Of a stretch of DNA of 29,054 nt, positions 14,651 through 21,547 are shown piece by piece (positions within the stretch are counted from its first letter, which is position 1; every line of letters begins with the position of its first letter). Under the pieces are notes generated by a model. The model did not search any database, was not told where the DNA came from, and was given only the letters and a program-made list of their open reading frames with translations. The translations under genes and the position numbers were made by a program. The stretch lies in NCBI GenBank assembly GCA_902462525.1, contig CABQCA010000013.1, positions 1 to 29,054 on the forward strand. Reading direction: 5' to 3'. This stretch comes from an uncultured Porphyromonadaceae bacterium. GTDB taxonomy: Bacteria > Bacteroidota > Bacteroidia > Bacteroidales > Muribaculaceae.

Positions 14651-15910
14651 ATGAAACGATATATCTCTGTTATATTAACGGTTGTGCTTGCGGTGGCAGC
14701 ACTTTCGGCAAAGACCTACAGCGTGGCCGAGGTGCCTAACGTGCACCTTGCCGACAGCACCCGCTTTGTCAGCAACCCCGACGGGATTCTGTCGGACGGC
14801 GCTGTCACTCAACTCGATGCCATAATGCGCAACATACGGCGCGAAACTTCGGCCGAAGCTGTCGCCGTGGTGGTCGGTGATATCGACGGCGGCGACATCG
14901 ACGGTTTCGCCACCGAACTGTTCGGGGCCTGGGAGCTCGGAAAGGCCGACAAGGACAACGGTCTTCTCATTCTTGTGGCCAAGGATCTGCGGCGCGCCGC
15001 AATCCGCCCCGGTTACGGTCTCGAAGGCGTGCTGCCCGACATCACATGCGGTCGTCTGCTGCGCGAGCAGATGTTTCCGCGCTTCAAAGAAGGCGACTAC
15101 GACGGCGGTCTTATCGCCACGGCCGAAAAAATAGCGCAGATTCTCACCGATCCCGAGGCTGTCAGCGAGATAATGTCGAAGCAGACCGACCCCGACTACA
15201 ACGGCGGGACACACTATGAACCCGACGTACTGCACATCTGGCTCTTCGCCGGGGGTGGCCTGGCGCTTGTTCTGCTAATTGTCCTTTTTATATCTCTGTC
15301 GAAGGTCAGAGGCAAGACTCCGCAACAGAAATACATAGCTCTCGACAAACTCAAACCGGCCTATCTCGCACTCACTGTTTTAGGCATCGGACTGCCAATC
15401 GTAGCGTCGCTGCCGCTGGTGATATTGTTGCGGCGCTGGCGCAATACCCCGCACAAGTGTCCCCGATGCGGCACAATGATGGTCAAAATCGACGAGGTGC
15501 ACGACAATGACTATCTTTCCGATTCCCAGGACCTCGAAGAGCGTATTGGTTCGGTCGATTACGATGTGTGGCGCTGTCCGTCGTGCGGAGAAACCGAAAT
15601 CGAGCAGTATGTGCAGCGGAGCACACCGTTCCGTCAGTGTGAGCACTGCCACGCCTACACCTCGCGTCTTGTCAGCTCGCGTGTGCTTCGGCAGCCGCGT
15701 GTGGGCGTTGAAGGCCGCGGCGAACATGAGTACAAGTGCATCAACTGCGGACACCTTGCTTTCGAACCGTATGTGATAGCGGCACTCCCGCCGGTCATAA
15801 TTTCCGGCGGTGGTGGCGGCGGTCGCGGCTTTGGCGGCGGCGGCGGTTTCGGGGGCGGAAGCTTCGGAGGCGGTATGACCGGTGGCGGGGGCGCCTCAGG
15901 CGGCTGGTAA
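14651..15910 (+). CDS. TPM-domain membrane protein with CxxC zinc-ribbon-like region and Gly-rich tail
   Basis: 419 residues. A signal peptide (MKRYISVILTVVLAVAALSA) is followed by a TPM (YgcG/TLP18.3/Psb32) domain at about 30-168, with FVSNPDGILSD and DNGLLILVAKDLRRAAIRPG and GYGLEGVLPD. Membrane segments lie at about 195-216 and 238-260. The C-terminal part has four CxxC motifs, CPRC (270-273), CPSC (309-312), CEHC (330-333) and CINC (363-366), consistent with two zinc ribbons, and ends in a glycine-rich tail finishing GASGGW. TPM proteins are tied to membrane-protein turnover or phosphatase activity in other systems. The Gly-rich tail is common in YgcG-like proteins, while the two zinc-ribbon pairs are less so. 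The specific role is unknown. Confidence 0.85.
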   Translation: MKRYISVILTVVLAVAALSAKTYSVAEVPNVHLADSTRFVSNPDGILSDGAVTQLDAIMRNIRRETSAEAVAVVVGDIDGGDIDGFATELFGAWELGKADKDNGLLILVAKDLRRAAIRPGYGLEGVLPDITCGRLLREQMFPRFKEGDYDGGLIATAEKIAQILTDPEAVSEIMSKQTDPDYNGGTHYEPDVLHIWLFAGGGLALVLLIVLFISLSKVRGKTPQQKYIALDKLKPAYLALTVLGIGLPIVASLPLVILLRRWRNTPHKCPRCGTMMVKIDEVHDNDYLSDSQDLEERIGSVDYDVWRCPSCGETEIEQYVQRSTPFRQCEHCHAYTSRLVSSRVLRQPRVGVEGRGEHEYKCINCGHLAFEPYVIAALPPVIISGGGGGGRGFGGGGGFGGGSFGGGMTGGGGASGGW

Positions 15911-15952
15911 TTTTAAGAGATTCTGCAATGCGGCTGTCTGATATTCGTATAG

Positions 15953-16399
15953 TTATTCGGTAAGGCAGCGGTAGGCGCGGAGGTATTTATTGTAGCGACG
16001 GGTCATGTCGGCGTCGAGTGAGGAGAGGCGGAAGATGTCGAGATTATCTTCGAGGTCGTGGAGTTTTACTACACGGCCGAGGGGATTTGCCTTGGCCCGT
16101 GCCACAAAGTCTTCGTAGCTTTCACCGTCGCGTTTGGTGACTGCAAGAATGCCGTCCACGATGTGTTTGGGAAATCCTTCGGCAAGGAGATATTCCGGCG
16201 TGACGTCGGTGTCCTCGATGGTATCGTGGAGGAGTGCGACGATTTTTTCTTCATCTTTTTTGCATCGCATTGCCACACGCATGGGGTGTTGGAAATATGC
16301 GCAGCCCATTTTGTCGCGCTGTCCGGCGTGCTTCGTGACGCAGATTATGGCAGCCTTGTCGAGCAGCTCGGGATAAGATATTGTGCCGTTTGTTTCCAT
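15953..16399 (-). CDS. Small HD-domain protein, RelA/SpoT-hydrolase-like (small alarmone hydrolase candidate)
   Basis: 148 residues with no synthetase or TGS domain. The HD-type hydrolase motifs of SpoT/Mesh1 are present in order: H24 in KHAGQRDKMG, H38 in YFQHPMRVA, H58-D59 with E62-D63 (ALLHDTIEDTD), then VKLHDLEDNLD (111-121), where SpoT has the VKLADR-type segment. The metal ligands seem intact. The likely role is hydrolysis of (p)ppGpp or a related nucleotide. It is divergent from umuDC, with a -7 box at 16461-16468 inside an inverted repeat. Other HD phosphohydrolase activities remain possible. Confidence 0.75.
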   Translation of the reverse strand: METNGTISYPELLDKAAIICVTKHAGQRDKMGCAYFQHPMRVAMRCKKDEEKIVALLHDTIEDTDVTPEYLLAEGFPKHIVDGILAVTKRDGESYEDFVARAKANPLGRVVKLHDLEDNLDIFRLSSLDADMTRRYNKYLRAYRCLTE

Positions 16400-16449
16400 G
16401 ATTCGTATTTTAGATAACTTGCAGGAAATATGGTGCCCAAATTGAACAG

Positions 16450-16483
16450 AACCTGACTTGCAAAAATAAGCAAAATTCAGGTT
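16450..16483. promoter_or_regulatory. Candidate operator AACCTGA-N20-TCAGGTT
   Basis: A perfect 7-base inverted repeat spans the gap between the divergent HD gene and umuDC. It encloses TATTTTTG (minus strand, 16461-16468), a fitting -7 box for the HD gene (leader about 55 bases). A repressor bound here would control the HD gene directly. An effect on umuD, whose box is at 16564, is less certain. Confidence 0.4.
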
Positions 16484-16563
16484 ATTCGGTATTTTGGCGG
16501 CGGCGAGATGGCTTTTTAACGGTTTGTTGCGTGATAGTGCAGAGATATGGCACCGGATGGGGC

Positions 16564-16571
16564 TAATTTTG
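16564..16571 (+). promoter_or_regulatory. -7 promoter box TAATTTTG, four bases before umuD ATG
   Basis: TAATTTTG then GGGC then ATG. The spacing to the start codon is the same as for nrnA and the 18432 gene. It implies a leaderless umuDC transcript. Confidence 0.55.
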
Positions 16572-16575
16572 GGGC

Positions 16576-17034
16576 ATGGGAACGATTCAGCTATTCAGAT
16601 GCGATGCAGTATGCGCGCTTTCGCTGCCTTATGCCTCGGGCGGCGTGCAGGCCGGTTTTCCGAGCCCGGCCCAGGACTATATTTCGGAGGGTATCGACCT
16701 CAACCGCGAGCTGATAGAGCATCCTGCGGCCACTTTCTATGCTCGTGTTCGCGGCGACTCGATGGCAGGAGAGGGTATCACCGAGAACGATATCCTTGTG
16801 GTTGACCGATCGCTCGAGCCGGAGCACGGCGATCTGGCCGTGTGCTGCGTCGACGGCGAGTTTACCCTCAAACGGCTGTGCTTCACAGCCGGTGGACGAG
16901 TGTTGCTCATGCCCTCGAACCGTCGCTATCGTCCTATTGAAATCAGCGAAGGCCAGTCGTTTACAGTGTGGGGTGTGGTAGTGTACACAATCAAGGCAAA
17001 CCGCCGCCGAAGGCTCGGTACAGAACAATGGTAG
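16576..17034 (+). CDS. umuD: UmuD-type translesion polymerase subunit (S24 self-cleaving)
   Basis: 152 residues. S24/LexA-type Ser-Lys dyad: S62 in VRGDSMAGEGI and K99 in FTLKRL. The expected self-cleavage site is A26-G27 in GGVQAGFPSPAQDY. After RecA-stimulated cleavage the product joins UmuC to form Pol V. The start agrees with the promoter box just upstream. Its end overlaps umuC by seven bases, indicating translational coupling. No LexA box that I can recognise precedes it. Confidence 0.92.
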   Translation: MGTIQLFRCDAVCALSLPYASGGVQAGFPSPAQDYISEGIDLNRELIEHPAATFYARVRGDSMAGEGITENDILVVDRSLEPEHGDLAVCCVDGEFTLKRLCFTAGGRVLLMPSNRRYRPIEISEGQSFTVWGVVVYTIKANRRRRLGTEQW

Positions 17035-18320
17035 GGCTGATTGACTGCGACAATTTTTTCTGCTCCTGCGAGAAGGTGTTCCGCCCCGATCTTGAAGGAC
17101 GACCGGTGGTGGTGCTGAGCAACAACGACGGCTGCGTGGTGTCTCGTTCGCGAGAGGCAAAGGCCTTGGGAGTGTCGGAAGGTCTTCCATACTATAAAAT
17201 GCTCGAACGCTACCCGAATGCGGACATAACGGCATTTTCATCAAATTACACTCTCTATGGCGATATGTCAGCCCGGGTCATGGCAGTGCTCCGTCAGGAG
17301 GCTCCCGATGTGGCCCAGTACTCTATCGACGAAGCTTTTCTCGACCTTACCGGCATTGATACCGGACGTCTGAAGACCTGGGGAGAAGAGCTATGCCGCA
17401 AAGTGCTCCGCTACACCGGCATGCCCGTGAGCCTCGGCATAGCCCATACGAAAACGCTTGCCAAAATAGCGAGCCGATTCGCAAAAAAATATCGGGCTTA
17501 CAACAAATGTTGCGTCATAGCCACTGATGAACAGCGTTGTAAGGCCCTCCGGCTTACCGCCGCAGGCGACGTGTGGGGCATCGGGCGTCGCATGAGCCGT
17601 GCCCTCGAAGCCATGGGAGTGAGCACTGCGTACGATTTTACGCAACTCGACCGTGCTACCGTGCGCCGTCGTTTTCATTTGCCGGCCGAGCGGACCTATC
17701 TCGAACTTCTCGGACGCCCGATGATTGCCGGCGATGTTCTCGACGGGTACACGAAAAAGACCATACTGACCAGCCGCAGTTTCCCCGGAATGATATCGGA
17801 CTACGACGATCTTCTGCCACATGTGGCGAACTATGCCGCCCGCTGTGCCATGAAATTGCGGCGGCAGCGCTCGGTGTGTGCCATGGTGAGTGTTTTTGTG
17901 CAGTCGAACCATTTCCGCGATGATCTCGAGCAGTATGACAACAGCGCATTCACCACATTTATGACTCCTACCGACACGACTCCGGAGATTGTCGATGCGG
18001 CTCTGAATTGTCTGAAGACCATATATCGCAGGGGTATCTGTTTCAAGCGTGCAGGCGTGATGGTGTCCGACATATCGCCGGCGGCGGCACTGCAGCCCGA
18101 CTTGTTCACCTACAATTCTGATGTGCGTCTCAAACTGAGCATCGTTTCGCAGACTCTCGACGCCGTAAACCGCCGCATGGGAGCCGACACTGTGGTGCTC
18201 GGGGCGCAGCAGTACAAAATCCGCGACGCCGACGGCAAAAGAGTGAAATTTGTCAATGCTATTCGCAGGACTCTTAAATCACCGGACTATACCACACGCC
18301 TCGGAGCATTCGTTGTATGA
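17028..18320 (+). CDS. umuC: UmuC-type Y-family DNA polymerase (Pol V catalytic subunit)
   Basis: 430 residues from MVGLIDCDNFFCSCEKVF; an upstream in-frame ATG inside umuD is not used because residues before M-V-G are not conserved. Palm motifs are D6-x-D8 and YSIDEAFLDLTG (D101, E102). The steric and fingers region LSNNDGCVVSRSREAKALG is typical. The HhH (thumb) region is WGIGRRMSRALEAMGV, followed by the little-finger domain and a UmuC C-terminal region with AVNRRMGADTVVLGAQ. It carries out error-prone synthesis across lesions, in complex with cleaved UmuD. Confidence 0.94.
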   Translation: MVGLIDCDNFFCSCEKVFRPDLEGRPVVVLSNNDGCVVSRSREAKALGVSEGLPYYKMLERYPNADITAFSSNYTLYGDMSARVMAVLRQEAPDVAQYSIDEAFLDLTGIDTGRLKTWGEELCRKVLRYTGMPVSLGIAHTKTLAKIASRFAKKYRAYNKCCVIATDEQRCKALRLTAAGDVWGIGRRMSRALEAMGVSTAYDFTQLDRATVRRRFHLPAERTYLELLGRPMIAGDVLDGYTKKTILTSRSFPGMISDYDDLLPHVANYAARCAMKLRRQRSVCAMVSVFVQSNHFRDDLEQYDNSAFTTFMTPTDTTPEIVDAALNCLKTIYRRGICFKRAGVMVSDISPAAALQPDLFTYNSDVRLKLSIVSQTLDAVNRRMGADTVVLGAQQYKIRDADGKRVKFVNAIRRTLKSPDYTTRLGAFVV

Positions 18321-18419
18321 TTGATAATACTCTGCTTATCAGGCGATGATGTTCGCCGGTCTGATAGGGTGTCATAATAATCAGTCGAATCGGAGAGTGG
18401 CGGTTTGATAGAAAATTGC

Positions 18420-18427
18420 TAACTTTG
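18420..18427 (+). promoter_or_regulatory. -7 promoter box TAACTTTG, four bases before a GTG start
   Basis: TAACTTTG then CGGC then GTG AAA GCA. It has the same geometry as nrnA and umuD and supports the GTG at 18432 as the real start of the three-gene operon. Confidence 0.6.
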
Positions 18428-18431
18428 CGGC

Positions 18432-19820
18432 GTGAAAGCAATTTTCGTTTGTATTGCCTGCGCTGTTGTCGCTCTGACATCGGTCGTATTTCCCGGTGCG
18501 CCTTGTTTCCCGACTTTGTTGAAGTTGGCCGGTGTGGCATTTATTGCTTTCTGTACGCTGAGGAAAGTTATCGGAAGATCGGTCGAGGCCGAGTATATTC
18601 TGCTTGGAGCGTGGACTTTTGTGTCGGTCGGTCTTTTGGTGAATGTATGGTATTATACAACATGCAGCGGCGGCAGTGTTTCGGCTCCGGTGCTTGTCAA
18701 CGACGATGCCTCGTTGGCCTGGCGGCGCTGTCTCGAGGCCCTGAACGGCCAAATCTCACCACGGGTTTCGATGACGAGAAGTGGCTACGGTTCGTTGCTG
18801 GCGTTGTTGTCGTGGCCAGGCCCTCCGGATATTGTATCGCTGTTGGCTTTCAGCGAACTTTTTGTTCTTCTTGCAATAGTTTTTACCGGCGGTATCGCCC
18901 TGCGGCTTTCCGGTTCGGAGGCACCGGCGCATGTGGCGCCGGCGGCAATGCTCATGATAGCCATGGTGAGCTATTTTCTACAGACCGGAACGATCCTGGT
19001 AAAGGACGCATGTGTCTGCGCTGTAATGGCTTCTGCAATGTATGCCGTGGCCGGACTCCGGGATCGTGTGAGGGGTTCCGACTGTGTTGTCCTGGCTGTG
19101 GCTATACTTACGGGAGGCCTTGTCCGTCCGAATCTTATGCCGCTCTTAGGGGGAGGCCTGCTTTTTTTTGCTGCGGGCATGAAGCGCCGTTGCTTTGCGG
19201 TGACGGCTATGGCTGTAGCTTTGTGCGCGGGACTATACTGTATTAACAAAATTACAGGGAGCGCTCCTGAACTTTTGGGTGAAGACACTAATACACTTGT
19301 GGAAATATATAGCGGAAAGGAGCGTCTGAGGTCATACAATGATGTGATGGGCGACTACAGCTCGCTACCTTTATGGAAGATGGTGCTGCGGCTGCCGGTG
19401 TCGCTGGCGTTGCAGTACATCACTCCGCTTCCATGGGCTTTTGCTCGTGATTCCGTCTTCGGACCGGCCAACTCCTGGGCTCATTTCAGCCTGCCATGGT
19501 ATGCTTTGGGAGGACTGATACTTTATTGCATGTTATTCATAATCAAGCAACTACCCCCCCCGATGATGAAAATGCTTATTTATGGCATAGGGTTGTGGAC
19601 GGTAACAGCCCTGATGACAGGGGGTACAATTTCTCGCTATTGCCTGCCGTGGTTGCCGATTCTTGTGCCGGCTGCCGCATGGGCATGGCAGAATGGTTGC
19701 CGCCGCTATCGTACGTTTAAGATATGGTACGTATGCTACAGCGCGGCGATGATAGTCGCAATAGCCGCTGCCTTTATGATTCTTCACCGATACAACCCCG
19801 GAGGGTGGAACGCGCAATGA
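18432..19820 (+). CDS. Polytopic membrane protein of a surface-glycan operon
   Basis: 462 residues with a GTG start and about 12 hydrophobic segments (for example IFVCIACAVVALTSVVF, YILLGAWTFVSVGLLVNVW, MLIYGIGLWTVTALMTG, MIVAIAAAFMILHRY). The overall build resembles integral-membrane glycosyltransferases or O-antigen polymerase/ligase-type proteins, but I recognise no diagnostic motif. It is followed at once by a GT2 gene through an ATGA overlap, which places it in glycan synthesis or export. A run of eight C residues lies at 19554-19561 inside the coding sequence (QLPPPMMK). Confidence 0.75.
   Translation: MKAIFVCIACAVVALTSVVFPGAPCFPTLLKLAGVAFIAFCTLRKVIGRSVEAEYILLGAWTFVSVGLLVNVWYYTTCSGGSVSAPVLVNDDASLAWRRCLEALNGQISPRVSMTRSGYGSLLALLSWPGPPDIVSLLAFSELFVLLAIVFTGGIALRLSGSEAPAHVAPAAMLMIAMVSYFLQTGTILVKDACVCAVMASAMYAVAGLRDRVRGSDCVVLAVAILTGGLVRPNLMPLLGGGLLFFAAGMKRRCFAVTAMAVALCAGLYCINKITGSAPELLGEDTNTLVEIYSGKERLRSYNDVMGDYSSLPLWKMVLRLPVSLALQYITPLPWAFARDSVFGPANSWAHFSLPWYALGGLILYCMLFIIKQLPPPMMKMLIYGIGLWTVTALMTGGTISRYCLPWLPILVPAAAWAWQNGCRRYRTFKIWYVCYSAAMIVAIAAAFMILHRYNPGGWNAQ
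19554..19561 (+). repeat. Homopolymer tract C8 inside the membrane-protein gene
   Basis: Eight consecutive C bases encode part of LPPPMM. It is the longest G/C homopolymer I noticed. A one-base slip would shift the frame about 87 codons before the normal end and uncouple the downstream GT2 gene. Confidence 0.7.
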
Positions 19821-20545
19821 AAATAAGTATTGTCACCATTACCTATCAGGACGGACTGCTGCTGGCGCGCACACGACGCAGCGTCCTCCGGCAGATACTG
19901 CCCCAATGGCTCGAACTGGAACATGTCATTGTGACGAGCGACGAAGATTTTGACGAAACTCTCGTCGATGGGGCACGGATAATACGGCGCAGCCCATGCG
20001 GTTGCTATGATGCGATGAATACGGGGCTTGAGGCATGCACCGGTGATGTGCTGGGGCTCCTTCACGGCAACGATTTTTATGCCGACGAGATGGTGCTTGC
20101 CGATGTAGCCGCAGCGTTTGCCGAACCGGAGGTCGGTATGGTATTCGGAGATGTTTACTTTACACGGGCCGACGGTACGGGCCGCTCCCGCTATTATTCG
20201 ACGACCAAATTCAGGCCAAAACTTCTTGAAAACGGTTTTATGCCGCCTCACCCGTCGTTTTTCATGCGCCGCGAGGTGTTTGAAGAAACCGGACCTTACA
20301 GCCTTGACTATGCAATAGCATCGGATTTTGAATATATGCTGCGGGTGTTCAACCGCAGACCTGAATATGGTTACAGGAGAATCGGGCGCCCGCTTGTGGC
20401 GATGTCGCCCGGAGGGCTGGCTTCGCTGTGGCGCAACCGACTCTTCTTCACTAACTACGAAAAATACCGTGCTTTGAAAAGAATTACCGGTTCGGCATCG
20501 TTTTTCAAATTGCTTGGCCGCTACTACTACCATTTTTTCCAATGA
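19817..20545 (+). CDS. Family 2 glycosyltransferase
   Basis: 242 residues from MKISIVTITYQDGLLLARTRRSV; the ATGA overlap with the preceding stop fixes the start. It is a GT-A fold: IVTITYQ at the N-terminus, SPCGCYDAMNTGLEACTGDV (the GIYDAMN-like donor region) and LLHGNDFY in place of the metal-binding DxD. HPSFFMRREVFEETGPYS is then followed by ASDFEYMLRVF, the conserved acceptor-side ED-type segment of WcaA/WbbD-like short GT2 enzymes. It lies at the membrane's cytoplasmic face and adds one sugar to a lipid-linked or surface glycan. It is coupled to its neighbours on both sides by four-base overlaps. Confidence 0.88.
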   Translation: MKISIVTITYQDGLLLARTRRSVLRQILPQWLELEHVIVTSDEDFDETLVDGARIIRRSPCGCYDAMNTGLEACTGDVLGLLHGNDFYADEMVLADVAAAFAEPEVGMVFGDVYFTRADGTGRSRYYSTTKFRPKLLENGFMPPHPSFFMRREVFEETGPYSLDYAIASDFEYMLRVFNRRPEYGYRRIGRPLVAMSPGGLASLWRNRLFFTNYEKYRALKRITGSASFFKLLGRYYYHFFQ

Positions 20546-21258
20546 AAAAGGAATTGCATCTCTATGTGGTCGCTCCCGAACGCGACTTTTTGCTCCCGTA
20601 TCTTCAGCGTGCTGTGCCGGAGGCCGTTTTTGTCGACTCTCCGACTATTGCAGACCGTTGTTTCATGATTTCGTCGGTTGATGTCTATGCTGCCGACTGC
20701 GGTACGCTTATCGATGAAAAGGCCGCGGTGGATGCTTCGTCGGTATGGAGCTGTAGGGAGGCTGAATTTACCGATACCTGCCGTGCCGCCCGTAAGACTG
20801 CTGTTATTCTTCGTGCCGCCGACATCGTGGGCACCGGTATGACGGGCTGGATGCGTGAGCTTGCCGAAAGAATATGGAAAGGCACACTGTTGCATTTCAA
20901 GGGCAACGAGGCACGTGTGAGTGTGGTTCATGCAAGCGACGTGGCTGCGGCTGTTGCGGCGGCTGCCCGGCTCGAAAGCAATCCTGAGGGTTGCTATAAT
21001 ATTACCGACGGCGATAATCCTGCTTTCCACGATCTGGTGGAGGCTCTCGCTTTCCGCATGAACAACAAGCATGTGTCGACTCTCAGCACCAAAGGCCAGC
21101 TGTGGTTAGGCCGTTTTTTCTACGGACGCAGGCTTTATCGTCGCTTCACCACCACCCGTACTTTCGACTGCTCGGCGTTTTGCCGCCTAACAGGCTTTCA
21201 GCCAACTGCCGTGGTGAGCTACCTGCGCACGCACGTCTACGATGAGTCGAGCCTCTGA
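20542..21258 (+). CDS. SDR-like (epimerase/dehydratase family) protein lacking the usual catalytic motifs
   Basis: 238 residues, shorter than the usual 300 or so. Extended-SDR landmarks remain: ISSVDVYA (the SS-x-x-VYG strand), VILRAADIVGTGM (the LRp-x-x-vyGp strand), VSVVHASDVAAAVAAA (the vhV-x-DvA motif) and CYNITDGDNPAFHDLVEAL. Missing are the N-terminal G-x-x-G-x-x-G dinucleotide loop, since the protein begins KELHLYVVAPERDFLLPYL, and the Y-x-x-x-K pair, where SSVWSCREAEF stands in its place. It is probably not a working oxidoreductase; a scaffold, binding or vestigial role fits better. It is translationally coupled to the GT2 gene and is the last gene of the operon. Confidence 0.7.
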   Translation: MKKELHLYVVAPERDFLLPYLQRAVPEAVFVDSPTIADRCFMISSVDVYAADCGTLIDEKAAVDASSVWSCREAEFTDTCRAARKTAVILRAADIVGTGMTGWMRELAERIWKGTLLHFKGNEARVSVVHASDVAAAVAAAARLESNPEGCYNITDGDNPAFHDLVEALAFRMNNKHVSTLSTKGQLWLGRFFYGRRLYRRFTTTRTFDCSAFCRLTGFQPTAVVSYLRTHVYDESSL

Positions 21259-21273
21259 AATATTGTTTTTCGC

Positions 21274-21398
21274 GAAAAAAATAAGGCAAACCTCACGATT
21301 TGCCTCTTGTCATAGTGTTCTAACACTAAATACCTAAAACCACTTTTCTTATCCTTTAAAAATCCTTATAACCTTTGATTCTTAGACCAAAATTATTT
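21274..21398 (-). ncRNA. Candidate small RNA L1 downstream of the first TPR-HTH gene
   Basis: On the minus strand a TAACTTTG box (21405-21412) is followed by about 125 AT-rich bases with no reading frame. They include AAAAGTGGTTTTAGGT, a perfect hairpin TAGTGTT-AG-AACACTA (21313-21328) and GACAAG. A terminator-like stem AGGCAAATC-GTGA-GGTTTGCCT (21284-21305) comes next, then a U-tail (21274-21281). The plus-strand tail of the same hairpin is poor, which favours the minus strand. It could instead be the 3' UTR of the gene at 21548-23098, which has no other terminator. The -33 region is weak. Confidence 0.45.
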
Positions 21399-21404
21399 AC
21401 ACTG

Positions 21405-21412
21405 CAAAGTTA
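21405..21412 (-). promoter_or_regulatory. -7 box TAACTTTG for candidate RNA L1
   Basis: TAACTTTGCAGTG. No protein-coding minus-strand gene lies downstream in this gap, so an RNA product is the simplest reading. The downstream GCAnTG start is shared with the boxes at 23298, 23137 and 25479. Confidence 0.45.
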
Positions 21413-21547
21413 GTACTAAAGAACAGCGTTGAATCGATTATATAAGGCAGATATAAATAAATACAACAATTATTCAGGCGTAAAATCCAGAGTAATAGCT
21501 TTGTAATACTTTGTGCTGAGAGTCGGAATATAAATCAGAGAATCAGA

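Noticed and set aside
16484..16563. LexA-type SOS box upstream of umuDC
   Set aside because: No CTGT-N8-ACAG or GAAC-N4-GTTC type site is present; the only inverted repeat is the AACCTGA pair, which is reported separately.
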